From: Marinobacter sp. es.048
GTDB lineage: Bacteria > Pseudomonadota > Gammaproteobacteria > Pseudomonadales > Oleiphilaceae
Direction of reading: 5' to 3'
DNA length: 64,000 nucleotides
Assembly: GCF_900188435.1 (NCBI RefSeq)
Contig: NZ_FYFA01000001.1
Location: 1,364,001-1,428,000, forward strand
The position numbers were made by a program, and so were the translations under genes. Positions 17,522 through 26,210 of this stretch are shown here, piece by piece. A model generated the notes under the pieces. That model ran no database searches, was not told the origin of the DNA, and was given only the letters and a program-made list of their open reading frames with translations. Position 1 is the first letter of the stretch. Every line of letters begins with the position of its first letter.

Positions 17522-18883
17522 GTGGCTTCATTCCAATTAAAAGACCGGCTCCAGGCAGCTGAAAGCTGGATTCTGGCGAATCCCAATCCGCCCCAGAGCT
17601 GGCCCTGGACCTGGCTGTACAAGGTCGGGCGCACGGCGTATGCCATGGCCCGGGACGTACTCAGCGGGCAGCTCACTCTCCATGCCATGAGCCTGGTCTA
17701 CACCACGCTGCTGAGTATCGTGCCACTGCTTGCCCTGAGCTTCTCGGTGCTAAAGGCCTTGGGTGTGCACCAGAGGATGGAGCCCTTCCTGTTCCAGTTC
17801 TTTGAGCCGCTGGGGCCGCAGGGGATAGAGCTCGCCGAGCAAATTCTCGGGTTCGTGGATAACATGAAAGTTGGGGTGCTTGGTTCTGTGGGCCTGGCGC
17901 TGCTGGTATACACGGTGGTTTCACTGCTGCAGAAAATCGAACGCTCCTTTAACATGATTTGGCGCGTGCCAGACATGCGCTCCATGGCGCAGCGCTTCAG
18001 CAACTACCTGAGTGTTATCATGGTGGGACCACTGCTGATGGTTTCGGCCATTGGCGTGAGCGCGACCATTTTCTCCTCGACCATTGTCCAGAAGCTCATC
18101 GAAATCGAGCCGTTTGGTTCGGTGATTCTTGTGGCGAGCCGTTTCACGCCATTTTTCCTGGTTGTTGGCGCCTTCACTTTTGTTTACGTGTTCATGCCCA
18201 ATACCCGGGTCAAGTTGCGTTATGCCGCCATCGGCGGTCTGGTGGCGGGGGTTTCCTGGCAGGCGGGCGGAATGCTGTTTGCGTCCTTTGTTGCCGGTTC
18301 CGCCAAGTATGCGGCGATCTATTCCAGTTTCGCCATCGGCATCATCCTGCTGATCTGGATCTATCTGAACTGGATGATTCTGCTGCTGGGTGCCAGTCTG
18401 GGGTTTTATTTGCAGAATCCCGGATCCGTGGCCAAGCGGCGTCAAGTGCAATTGGCACCGGAACTCCAGGAAAACGTGGCGCTTGCGACCATGTGGTTGG
18501 TGGCCAAACCCTTCAGTGAAGGTAAGCCTGCACCTCAGCAGGAAGTACTGGAGCACCAGCTGAGAGTGCCAGGCGAAGTAACACGGGCGCTAAGTGACAA
18601 GTTGATCCGGGCAGGTTTGCTTAGCCTCGCCGGAAGCCAGGGCGATCGACTTGTGCCCGGCCGGGCCCTGGACCTGATCACCGTGGGCGAAGTCTTGAAG
18701 GTGATTCGCTATGACGAGGACCGGATCGTTGACCGGCTGCCGAAGGTCATCTCTGCTGAATTGGTGGGCTCTCGAAAGGTGGAGGAAACGCGAACATTCG
18801 CCGAGTTGTTGCGGGCTGATGATGACCAGGAAAAGACCAGATCGGTTGCCAAGCCGGAGCCTGTGTCAGCTTCTGACAGTTGA
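17522..18883 (+). CDS. YihY family inner-membrane protein with C-terminal winged-helix-like extension
   Basis: Multi-pass inner-membrane protein of the YihY/virulence-factor BrkB family (once mislabelled ribonuclease BN). Start GTG 17522 (MASFQLKDRLQAAESWI) with AGGA upstream. Residues about 60-290 carry the family core: LTLHAMSLVYTTLLSIVPLLALSFSVLK, SLLQKIERSFNMIWRVPDMRS, and several hydrophobic helices. A cytosolic tail of about 150 residues follows (LATMWLVAKPFSEG..., VTRALSDKLIRAGLLSLAG, LITVGEVLKVIR), which looks like a winged helix as in many longer members. The tail ends in low-complexity sequence whose last 18 bases overlap the convergent HDOD gene. Function unknown. Confidence 0.9.
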   Translation: MASFQLKDRLQAAESWILANPNPPQSWPWTWLYKVGRTAYAMARDVLSGQLTLHAMSLVYTTLLSIVPLLALSFSVLKALGVHQRMEPFLFQFFEPLGPQGIELAEQILGFVDNMKVGVLGSVGLALLVYTVVSLLQKIERSFNMIWRVPDMRSMAQRFSNYLSVIMVGPLLMVSAIGVSATIFSSTIVQKLIEIEPFGSVILVASRFTPFFLVVGAFTFVYVFMPNTRVKLRYAAIGGLVAGVSWQAGGMLFASFVAGSAKYAAIYSSFAIGIILLIWIYLNWMILLLGASLGFYLQNPGSVAKRRQVQLAPELQENVALATMWLVAKPFSEGKPAPQQEVLEHQLRVPGEVTRALSDKLIRAGLLSLAGSQGDRLVPGRALDLITVGEVLKVIRYDEDRIVDRLPKVISAELVGSRKVEETRTFAELLRADDDQEKTRSVAKPEPVSASDS

Positions 18884-19915
18884 GCGACCGCCCTCCCGGA
18901 GCATCTTCTGCAGAGCATTGCGCAGGTTGCTGATCTGCTCCGGGGTCAAGCGCACCACTTTGGGCAGATCCTCTTCGGCAAGATTCCGCTGGTGAGCGTG
19001 CCTGAGTACTTCCCGAGTACCAATAACCATGCCATCAGTCAGCGGCGTATGTTTCTGCCGGGGCGCTGGCCGTTCTGCCGCCAACAGATAGGCATGATAT
19101 TTGGGAGGAAGACTCCATTCATTCGCCAGAGACTGGCAGGTAGCCCACTGGTACCGCGCCAGAGCATGGCGAACAAGCGCAGGCTCTGGTTCACTCATTG
19201 TGGTGCGTGACCGGCATATGCGTTGCAGTTCCCGACGGACGGTGATGTAGGCCAGTGAAGGCAGCAAACCCACCATGAAGTGGGCGCTGGTGTCGTCGCC
19301 CTGAGTCCTTGCAATCAATTCCGCTGCCCGCGCACAGGTCAGGCCCCAGCGCCAGGCGCGCTGCCCGAAAAGCGCTTCCCGGCTGTTCCTTGCGGCCATC
19401 ATGGGACGCATTACTGCCGCAGAAATGACATTCCGGATGCCATCCACTCCAAGCACAAATACTGCCTGGTCCACCGACTCAATGGCATGGTCGCTGGTTC
19501 GGAAATAGGGGCTGTTGGCAATCTGGAGCAATTGATCGGTCAGCGACGGATCACCAAGAATGATCTCCGTCAGCCGATGGCGGTCAGTCGATTCGTCGGA
19601 AAGTGCCCGCATGAGCATGGGCAGGCTCATGGGTTGCCGTGGGAGTTCTTCCATTTTGTTGTTGGCCAGGCGCTTATGGAGTTCCTCCAGCACTTGGTCA
19701 TAGGAGGAAAGATCGGCCCGAAGAGTTGCGGGTTCGGCGTCCAGCAGCCAGCAGAACAAGTGCTCTTCCAATTGCTGGGCCAGTTCCGGGCCTGTGTCTG
19801 GAGTGTCGTGGGCCGGGTTTTCTGCGGATGGATTGAACAGCCTTGCTTCCGGAGCGGGTGGCGCAGACTGCTTGGTTGCGAATAATCCTGAAATCCAGGA
19901 GAGAAAACCTGGCAT
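18866..19915 (-). CDS. HDOD domain protein
   Basis: 349-residue protein with an HDOD domain over about residues 95-290: LPMLMRALSDESTDRHRLTEIILGDPSLTDQLLQIANSPYF is the classic HDOD opening, followed by SVDQAVFVLGVDGIRNVISAAVM. The His-Asp catalytic pairs of true HD phosphohydrolases are not evident, as usual for HDOD; the family acts in signalling, often with c-di-GMP or stress circuits. The N terminus (to residue 95) is variable and the C terminus is basic (RTPEQISNLRNALQKMLREGGRS-like). Its 3' end overlaps the YihY gene tail to tail by 18 bases. Confidence 0.88.
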   Translation of the reverse strand: MPGFLSWISGLFATKQSAPPAPEARLFNPSAENPAHDTPDTGPELAQQLEEHLFCWLLDAEPATLRADLSSYDQVLEELHKRLANNKMEELPRQPMSLPMLMRALSDESTDRHRLTEIILGDPSLTDQLLQIANSPYFRTSDHAIESVDQAVFVLGVDGIRNVISAAVMRPMMAARNSREALFGQRAWRWGLTCARAAELIARTQGDDTSAHFMVGLLPSLAYITVRRELQRICRSRTTMSEPEPALVRHALARYQWATCQSLANEWSLPPKYHAYLLAAERPAPRQKHTPLTDGMVIGTREVLRHAHQRNLAEEDLPKVVRLTPEQISNLRNALQKMLREGGRSTVRS

Positions 19916-20025
19916 CCGTTGCCTCCGGGTCGAACCTTTTTGAAGTAATGAACCTCCGTTTTCGAGAGTATAGATGTACGACGCATTCTTGCACAGGTTT
20001 TAAGCCCGTGAATTATTGCAGGAAT

Positions 20026-21255
20026 TTACAGGAACGATTCCCCGAACACGAACACCAGCTGGCAGATGCCAGCGCCAAAGCCGAGGAAAGCGCCCACAAG
20101 AATCAGCTTGATTTCATCCTCCTGGAAACAGGGCCGGAGAAGGTCCTGGAATTCCTCGGAAGACAGGGCAATCATCCGCTCGACCATGATGGCCTCGACG
20201 GCCTGGGCGCGGTCTTTCTCGAACACCGGGTTGTTGAAGGATGTCTGTGATATCTCAATGGCTTTCTCGCCAACCTTGTTTTTGAGGGTGGCAAAGCCGG
20301 TGGGCCCGAAGGCCATCTGGGTCAATGCCTTACCCATGCCAGCGGTTTCATCCACAAGCGGTTTGATGTGCTTCTTGACCATGTTTCGGGCCCGGTCACC
20401 TTTGGGGCCGTCAAGAATGGCGTTGATAATGTTGCCAACGGTGAGAATCTCGTGAGTAACAATGTGGCAGAAGGACTCCGCCACGGCCGGCTGGCGTTTC
20501 AGAAACAGGCCCTGAATCCGGAAGGGGCCGACTTTTTTCGCGTGCAGCGGCCGGAAAATCACGTTCAGGGCAATCCAGTTCGTCGCCCAGCCCACCAGAA
20601 GGCCGAAGAAAGGCAACACCCACCAGCTCGGATAGACATACCAGACCGCCATCTGAATCAGACCGAACAGGAAGCCGAAGTAGAGCCCCGAGTTGATGAT
20701 GAAACGGAACTCCACCTCGCCACATTCGATAAAGATCCGGTTCAGCAGCTCCTTGTCGCTTGCCAGGCGCTCGATGACCATGCCTTTGATGTCCAGCAGG
20801 TCTTCGATGTTGTCGGACACATCTTCCACCAGATTATCCACCAGTTGCGGCGTGGATTTGCGGACGCGGTCATAAACCATCTTCCGGGCAGAGGCAGGCA
20901 GGTTTTCCCAGAAGGTGGGGTATTCCTTGAGCATCATTTCGTCCACGTACTCTTCGATACGGGGTTCGACGGAGTGAACGATATGGGTGGCGAGGACTTT
21001 AGGGTCGATCTGCTGAAAGATCTCCCGAACGGTTCCGATCTTTGAAATCGTGGCATCGACACTGATGGCCGCCATTTTGCGGGCTTTGGAAGGAATAATG
21101 CCTTGCCAGCCAAGCAGTGGCGGTTTGCCAATGAACTCCAGTGGGTAGAAAGTCATCTTGATGGCCAGCCAGTTGGTAGTCCAGCCAATCAGGGCGGCAA
21201 TGACCGGGATACTGAGGTATTGCCAGAATTCTTGGGTGCTTAGCAGGCTTGTCAT
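20026..21255 (-). CDS. DUF445 family membrane protein
   Basis: Conserved membrane protein of the DUF445 family, about 409 residues from ATG 21255 (MTSLLSTQEFWQYLSIPVIAALIGWTTNWLAIKM). The frame continues up to 21318, but the added residues are polar and non-conserved in type. A conserved N-terminal helix with GWxTNWLAIKMTFYPLEFIG and its near repeat later (LLVGWATNWIALNVIFRPL) shows the family's internal duplication; the long middle part is helical and the C terminus ends in another helix (LILVGAFLGFGAGICQLVFVFG). No function is known. Solitary; transcribed away from rsmE's 3' end. Confidence 0.88.
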   Translation of the reverse strand: MTSLLSTQEFWQYLSIPVIAALIGWTTNWLAIKMTFYPLEFIGKPPLLGWQGIIPSKARKMAAISVDATISKIGTVREIFQQIDPKVLATHIVHSVEPRIEEYVDEMMLKEYPTFWENLPASARKMVYDRVRKSTPQLVDNLVEDVSDNIEDLLDIKGMVIERLASDKELLNRIFIECGEVEFRFIINSGLYFGFLFGLIQMAVWYVYPSWWVLPFFGLLVGWATNWIALNVIFRPLHAKKVGPFRIQGLFLKRQPAVAESFCHIVTHEILTVGNIINAILDGPKGDRARNMVKKHIKPLVDETAGMGKALTQMAFGPTGFATLKNKVGEKAIEISQTSFNNPVFEKDRAQAVEAIMVERMIALSSEEFQDLLRPCFQEDEIKLILVGAFLGFGAGICQLVFVFGESFL

Positions 21256-21374
21256 CCCGTTACTCGCGTGTGATCGTGTTTTTGCTTTCGGAGTCGACAG
21301 GGATAATGTTGTTGGCACCCCTTTATGTCAATGACTTGCGTGCCGACATGAGACGGCGGCACGGTCGGAGCGGT

Positions 21375-22109
21375 TCAGCCGCCGATGTCACCCCACAGCC
21401 ATTGGCAAATTGCCATGGCCGCCACCGGAGCGGTTTCCGTTCTCAGAACTCGGGGGCCGAGCGCAACCGGCAGGAAACCTTCTTTTTCCGCCTGGGCGAT
21501 TTCCTCGGAGGAAAGCCCGCCCTCGGGGCCGATCATGAGAGCGACGCGTTCCGGGGGGATAATGGACTTCAGAGCGTGTTCGGTGCGGTGGTGTAGAACC
21601 AGGCGAACTTCGCAGTCCCGGCTGTGTTCCAGCCACTCGGCAACGGTCATCACCGGCATTATCTCGGGCACACGCGCACGACCGCATTGTTCGGCGGCAC
21701 TGACGGCAACGGATTGCCAGTGGCGCAGGCGCTTGTCTTCCCGGTCGCCCTTGAGTTTTACGTCGCAACGTTCGGTAGACAGCGGCACGATGCGGGTGAC
21801 GCCCATTTCCACGGCTTTCTGCACCGCGTAGTCCATGCGGTCTCCCTTGGACAGGGTCTGGCCGAGGACGATTTCCAGGGGGGATTCGGTAGTATTGGCC
21901 TGTGGAGTGCCCACCTGGACTTCCACGTTCTTCTTGCTGGCACTGGAAATGGTGGCGGGGTAGTCGTTGCCATCACCGTTAAAAAGCAGCAGTCCCTGCC
22001 CCGGTTGCATGCGCAATACCCGGCCCACATGTTGTGCGGCGTTGTCATCAAGTTCGGCAGTGCTGCCCTGGGCGAGGGCGGAATCGGTATAGATGCGGGG
22101 TATGCGCAT
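21375..22109 (-). CDS. rsmE: 16S rRNA (uracil-1498-N3)-methyltransferase
   Basis: RsmE methylates N3 of U1498 in 16S rRNA, at the decoding site, using SAM. The protein is 244 residues, as expected, with an N-terminal PUA-like part (MRIPRIYTDSALAQ, HVGRVLRMQPGQGLLLFNGDG) and a SPOUT domain whose knot region reads ALMIGPEGGLSSEEIAQAE and LGPRVLRTETAPVAAM. It lies 29 bases after bioA on the same strand; the order bioA-rsmE is also found in Pseudomonas. Confidence 0.96.
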   Translation of the reverse strand: MRIPRIYTDSALAQGSTAELDDNAAQHVGRVLRMQPGQGLLLFNGDGNDYPATISSASKKNVEVQVGTPQANTTESPLEIVLGQTLSKGDRMDYAVQKAVEMGVTRIVPLSTERCDVKLKGDREDKRLRHWQSVAVSAAEQCGRARVPEIMPVMTVAEWLEHSRDCEVRLVLHHRTEHALKSIIPPERVALMIGPEGGLSSEEIAQAEKEGFLPVALGPRVLRTETAPVAAMAICQWLWGDIGG

Positions 22110-22138
22110 GAGCTGGTCTCTCAGGTTCCTGGCGGTTG

Positions 22139-23491
22139 TCAGTCGCGAACCGCGATCTCAATGCCTTCCGTTGCAACCTGGGCCAGGTGGCGGATCTGCT
22201 CTTCAGTGATCACGTAAGGCGGCATGAAGTAAACCACATTACCCAGGGGGCGAAGCAAGGCCTGGCGGGTCAATGCGTGCTGGTAGACACGAATGCCACG
22301 GCGTTCCTGCCAGGGAAAAGGCGTTTTCGACGCTTTATCTTTCACCATCTCCACGGCCAAAGTCATCCCATGCTGGCGGATGTCCCCGACATTGGGGTGG
22401 TCTGCCAGGTGCGCCACGGATTCGGCCATGCAAGCAGAGAGTCCGCGGTTGATGTCAATCACATTGTCATCCCGGAAGATGTCCAGGGTCGCCAGCGCCA
22501 CGGCGCAACCAATGGGGTTGCCGGTGTAGCTGTGGCTGTGCAGAAATGCCTTGAGGGTTTCGTAGTCGTCGTAGAAGGCGTTGTAGACATCATCGGTGGT
22601 CAGCACGACCGACAGGGGCAGGTAGCCGGCGGTAAGCCCTTTGGACAGGCATATGAAATCCGGAGTAATGCCGGACTGCTCACAGGCAAACAGGGTACCG
22701 GTGCGACCAAAACCAACGGCGATCTCATCCGCAATCAGATGAACGCCATAGCGGTCGCAGGCTTCCCGCAGTTTGGTGTGGTAGATAGGATGATGCATGC
22801 GCATGCCGCCGGCGCACTGGATCAACGGCTCCACCACCACGGCGCAGATTTCGTCGTGCTTCTCGGCCAGGAGCTTTTCCATAGCTTCAAACTGGCGCAA
22901 TGCATAGGCTTCGTCGGTCTCACCAGACTCCTTGTTGAATGCGTCAGGCGAAGGGGCTGTCAGCACTTCCATGAGTAGTGGCTGATAGGTGTCCTTGTAA
23001 AGCGATACATCGCCGAGTGCGAGGGCGCCCAGGGTTTCGCCGTGGTAGCTGTTGCTCAGGTTCACGAAGTTTTTCTTGGCCGGTTTGCCGTGGTTCTTCC
23101 AGTAATGGAAGCTCATCTTCAGGGCGGCTTCGATGGCAGACGAGCCGTTGTCGGCGTAAAAGACCTTGTTCAGACCGGGCGGTGTAACTTCAATAAGGCG
23201 CTCGGACAGATTGACCACCGGCTCGTGGGTAAAACCGGCGAGGATAACGTGTTCCAGCTCGCCAATCTGTTTCTGGATAGCCGCGTTGATTCTCGGATTG
23301 GCGTGACCGAACAGATTGACCCACCAGGAACTGACGGCGTCTATAAAGCGATTGCCTTCAAAGTCTTCCAGCCAGACACCCTCACCACGCTTGATGGGCA
23401 CCAGGGGCACGGCGCCTTCGTGGTCTTTCATCTGGGTGCAGGGGTGCCACACGGACTTGAGGCCACGGGTGACGAGGTCAGCATTGCGCAT
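22139..23491 (-). CDS. bioA: Adenosylmethionine-8-amino-7-oxononanoate aminotransferase
   Basis: BioA makes 7,8-diaminopelargonic acid in biotin synthesis, using SAM as amino donor. 450 residues, class III aminotransferase. Visible landmarks: HPCTQMKDHEG near the N terminus, ADNGSSAIEAALKMSFHYW, the PLP site FICLSKGLTAGYLPLSVVL (lysine in SKG), and SYTGNPIGCAVALATLDI. The other bio genes are not in this window. A sequence with the layout of a BirA operator sits 39 bases upstream (23531-23560), so biotin-dependent repression is likely. The gene is probably co-transcribed with rsmE. Confidence 0.96.
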   Translation of the reverse strand: MRNADLVTRGLKSVWHPCTQMKDHEGAVPLVPIKRGEGVWLEDFEGNRFIDAVSSWWVNLFGHANPRINAAIQKQIGELEHVILAGFTHEPVVNLSERLIEVTPPGLNKVFYADNGSSAIEAALKMSFHYWKNHGKPAKKNFVNLSNSYHGETLGALALGDVSLYKDTYQPLLMEVLTAPSPDAFNKESGETDEAYALRQFEAMEKLLAEKHDEICAVVVEPLIQCAGGMRMHHPIYHTKLREACDRYGVHLIADEIAVGFGRTGTLFACEQSGITPDFICLSKGLTAGYLPLSVVLTTDDVYNAFYDDYETLKAFLHSHSYTGNPIGCAVALATLDIFRDDNVIDINRGLSACMAESVAHLADHPNVGDIRQHGMTLAVEMVKDKASKTPFPWQERRGIRVYQHALTRQALLRPLGNVVYFMPPYVITEEQIRHLAQVATEGIEIAVRD

Positions 23492-23530
23492 GGTAATTCT
23501 CCGTCAGACGGTCAGATTCTGGGGTGTCGC

Positions 23531-23560
23531 TGTTAACCTGTGCGGATATTACAGTTAACA
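23531..23560. promoter_or_regulatory. BirA operator upstream of bioA
   Basis: TGTTAACC, 14 bases, then AGTTAACA: inverted halves with the spacing and core (TGTwAACC-N14/15-GGTTwACA) of the biotin operator known from BirA-regulated genes. The repeat extends to 10 perfectly paired bases (23528-23537 with 23554-23563). It lies 39 bases before the bioA start. Confidence 0.75.
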
Positions 23561-23595
23561 GCGGCCGCTCGCCACTCTGCCGTCTGACGGATTTG

Positions 23596-24342
23596 TCAGT
23601 GCGCCAAAACCCGTGAAAGAAACGCCTGGGTGCGCTCGTTCTGCGGGTTGTCGAACACGTCGTGGGGTTTGCCCTGTTCCACAATCGCACCTTCGTGAAT
23701 GTAGATCACGCGGTCAGCCACTTCACGTGCGAAGCCCATCTCGTGGGTAACGACCATCATGGTCATGCCTTCTTTGGCCAGCTCCCGCATAACGTCCAGC
23801 ACTTCACCGATCATTTCCGGGTCCAGCGCTGAAGTAGGCTCGTCGAACAACATCAGGCGCGGCTCCATAGCCAGGGCCCGTGCGATCGCAACCCGCTGTT
23901 GCTGGCCGCCGGAAAGCTGGCTGGGGTATTTGTCGGCCTGGTTGCCGATGCCAACCCGGTTCAGCAGTCGCTCGGCGGTGGCGGTGGCAACGGTCTGCGA
24001 TTCGCTCTTGACCTTCTGCGGTGCCAGCATGATGTTCTTTTTTACGGTGAGGTGGGGGAACAGGTTGAACTGCTGAAACACCATGCCGACTTCCTTGCGG
24101 ATCTCGGAGAGGGCTTTCGGGTTCCCGCTCTTGGGAGCCAGCTCCTGGCCCTCTACCTTCAGATGCCCGGATTCAAATTCTTCCAGGCCGTTGACGCAGC
24201 GGATCAGGGTGGATTTGCCTGAGCCACTGGCGCCAATGATGACAACCACTTCGCCTCGCTCGACGGTTAAATCAATATCTTTCAGGACATGCAGGTTGCC
24301 GAAGTACTTGTTCATGCCCTTCATTTCAACAATATGAGTCAT
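23596..24342 (-). CDS. Polar amino-acid ABC transporter, ATP-binding protein
   Basis: 248-residue ATPase of the GlnQ/HisP group. Walker [21 protein letters not shown]-loop [14 protein letters not shown], signature [15 protein letters not shown], Walker [16 protein letters not shown], and the switch histidine [16 protein letters not shown] are all intact. It powers import by the permease and binding protein encoded just upstream in the same leftward operon (14 bases after the permease gene). Ligand likely a polar amino acid; not decidable further. Confidence 0.94.
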   Translation of the reverse strand: MTHIVEMKGMNKYFGNLHVLKDIDLTVERGEVVVIIGASGSGKSTLIRCVNGLEEFESGHLKVEGQELAPKSGNPKALSEIRKEVGMVFQQFNLFPHLTVKKNIMLAPQKVKSESQTVATATAERLLNRVGIGNQADKYPSQLSGGQQQRVAIARALAMEPRLMLFDEPTSALDPEMIGEVLDVMRELAKEGMTMMVVTHEMGFAREVADRVIYIHEGAIVEQGKPHDVFDNPQNERTQAFLSRVLAH

Positions 24343-24355
24343 GGGTACCTTTCCT

Positions 24356-25027
24356 TCAGACAGAGACCAGTCCGCGCCGCTCGACGTAGCGGAGAATCAG
24401 GGACAGTGAGAGGGTAATGGCGAGATACAGAATCGCGACCACGAAATACACCTCAAACGCGGTGAAGGTATTGGCAATGTAGATCTGGCCCTGGCGTACC
24501 AGCTCACCGACGCCGATCACCGAGAACAGGGACGTGTCCTTGATGCTGACAATGGCCTGGTTACCCAGGGGCGGAATCATCCGGCGGAACGCCTGGGGCC
24601 AGATAACCGACCAGAAGGTCTGGGTACGGGAGAGCCCGAGTGAGAGCCCGGCTTCGGTCTGACCTTTGTCGATGGATTGAACGCCACCGCGAACCACCTC
24701 GGATATATAGGCGCCGGAGTTCAGGGCAATGGCGGCAATACCGGCCGTCAGGGGATCAATGGGGCCGCCGATCAGGTCGGGCAGACCGTAGAAAATGAAC
24801 AGGACCTGAACCAGAATCGGAGTGCCACGAAAGATTTCGATGTAGGCGGTTGCCGGCCACCGCAGGAACCACTTCTTGTTGATGCTTAACAGGCCGAAGA
24901 ATATGCCCAGAGCAAAACCGATCAGAAGACCGCCGAAGGAAATCAGCAGGGTGTAGGGTATCCCTTTTATCAGAAAAGGGATGGAGTCGATGGCAGCCTG
25001 CCAGTCGAACTGAAACTGGAATTCCAC
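24356..25027 (-). CDS. Polar amino-acid ABC transporter, permease
   Basis: 223-residue inner-membrane permease of the HisMQ/GlnP type with about five helices. The family's EAA loop is seen at [37 protein letters not shown] sequence (residues about 140-175), and [16 protein letters not shown] is the typical motif near residue 85. A single permease gene implies a homodimer. A perfect stem-loop separates it from the binding-protein gene upstream. Confidence 0.93.
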   Translation of the reverse strand: MEFQFQFDWQAAIDSIPFLIKGIPYTLLISFGGLLIGFALGIFFGLLSINKKWFLRWPATAYIEIFRGTPILVQVLFIFYGLPDLIGGPIDPLTAGIAAIALNSGAYISEVVRGGVQSIDKGQTEAGLSLGLSRTQTFWSVIWPQAFRRMIPPLGNQAIVSIKDTSLFSVIGVGELVRQGQIYIANTFTAFEVYFVVAILYLAITLSLSLILRYVERRGLVSV

Positions 25028-25062
25028 AGTGAGAGTCTCCGCAGAGTTTTGGAGTCACGAAG

Positions 25063-25086
25063 TGCCGGGGCAGGGATGCCCCGGCA
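25063..25086 (-). other. Intra-operonic stem-loop between binding-protein and permease genes
   Basis: TGCCGGGGCA and TGCCCCGGCA form a perfect 10-bp stem with a 4-base loop. No T-run follows on the transcribed strand. In solute-binding ABC operons such hairpins behind the binding-protein gene protect its mRNA and lower expression of the downstream membrane genes; that role is inferred here from position. Confidence 0.65.
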
Positions 25087-25118
25087 CAGGGAATCAGACC
25101 TCTGGGGTCCGGGAGCCC

Positions 25119-25877
25119 TTACATGCCTTCAGGCATGGGGCCAAACCACTTCTCGTAGATGGTTTTGTAAGTACCATCTTCCTTCATTGCGGCGAGGGCA
25201 TCGTTTACATCATCAACCCACTCACTGCCGTTCTTGAGGGCGATGCCGTACTGCTGGCCTTCGTACAGCGGTCCAACCGTCTTGACCTTGCCTTCACCTT
25301 TGGTGCGGGCAAAATAGCCTACGTTCGGTGCATCGTAGAAGACGGCATCAATGGCACGGGACATCAGAGCCATGTACATGTCGGAGCTGCCTGGATACGG
25401 AGTAACACCGTCATCTTCTTCAAGGCTCCTTATCAAGTAGTCATAACTGGTGCTGCCGATCTTGGTGCCAATTTTCTTGCCTTCCAGGTCGTCAAATTCG
25501 GTGACGCCATCTTCGCTCTGGCGAACCAGAATACGCAGACCGGAATCGTAGTACGGGTCGGAGAAATCTACGATCTCTTCGCGCTCAGCGGTAATGGTGA
25601 TGCCAGCGATGGCAATGTCCACGTTACCCGTTTGCAGTGCCGGAATGATGCCGTTGAAGTCCATGGTGTTGAGGTCAATTTCGAAACCGGCACGGTCGGC
25701 CACCTCGCGGATGATCTCCATGTCGAAACCGATCATTTCACCGGTTTCCTGGTCCATCATTTCAAACGGAACGAAACTCGGGTCGGTGACGACGCGCAGG
25801 GTTTCTGCGCTGACGGTTCCTGCGGCAACGGTGAGTGCCAGACTGGCGCTAACGGTCTTCAGCCACTTCGTGCTCAT
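25119..25877 (-). CDS. Polar amino-acid ABC transporter, periplasmic binding protein
   Basis: 252-residue solute-binding protein of family 3. Signal peptide MSTKWLKTVSASLALTVAAGTVSA, then ETLRVVTDPSFVPFEMMD, GFDMEIIREVADRAGF and DIAIAGITITAEREEIVDFSDPYYDSGL, the standard order of ligand-site strands in the glutamine/arginine/histidine binding group. First gene of the leftward operon with permease and ATPase. Ligand likely an amino acid, identity unknown. Confidence 0.94.
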   Translation of the reverse strand: MSTKWLKTVSASLALTVAAGTVSAETLRVVTDPSFVPFEMMDQETGEMIGFDMEIIREVADRAGFEIDLNTMDFNGIIPALQTGNVDIAIAGITITAEREEIVDFSDPYYDSGLRILVRQSEDGVTEFDDLEGKKIGTKIGSTSYDYLIRSLEEDDGVTPYPGSSDMYMALMSRAIDAVFYDAPNVGYFARTKGEGKVKTVGPLYEGQQYGIALKNGSEWVDDVNDALAAMKEDGTYKTIYEKWFGPMPEGM

Positions 25878-26210
25878 ACATTCTCCTTGTCTTTCTTATG
25901 AGGCTCCAATTGCCCGGTAAGGCAAGCCGGACCAATCACTGCTGTTGACTGCGATCTCCGGGGAGCGTTGATGGAACTGCATCACATACACTTTAGACTA
26001 TTGCGCAGATGGGCGCAGGAAATCAAATGCTTGGCGGAGAAGTAAGGGGCGGCTGCATTGTTGGATTACGTTCCTTTGGAACTAATTAGCCTACGATGAT
26101 GGCAGGTTGCAAGGGGCTGGTAGGTCTGCTTGGAAGCAGCTTTGTAGCGTGTGTGAGGATGTAGGTCGGATTAGGCCCAGCGGGCCGTAATCCGACACCA
26201 GAAAACTACA
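25878..26210. other. Intergenic region between metF 3' end and ABC transporter 5' end
   Basis: No gene. The left end of the ABC operon promoter must lie here, but I cannot name -35/-10 boxes with confidence. The hairpin at 26165-26196, just beyond the metF stop, is listed separately. Confidence 0.5.
26165..26196 (-). repeat. Palindromic intergenic repeat after metF (terminator-like)
   Basis: GTCGGATTA and TAATCCGAC pair perfectly around an inner GGCCC/GGGCC stem, giving one long hairpin 15 bases after the metF stop. The leading sequence GTAGGTCGGATTA recurs at 34198-34210 after epd, so this is a repeated palindrome family. It could stop or protect metF mRNA; there is no clear T-run. Confidence 0.65.
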
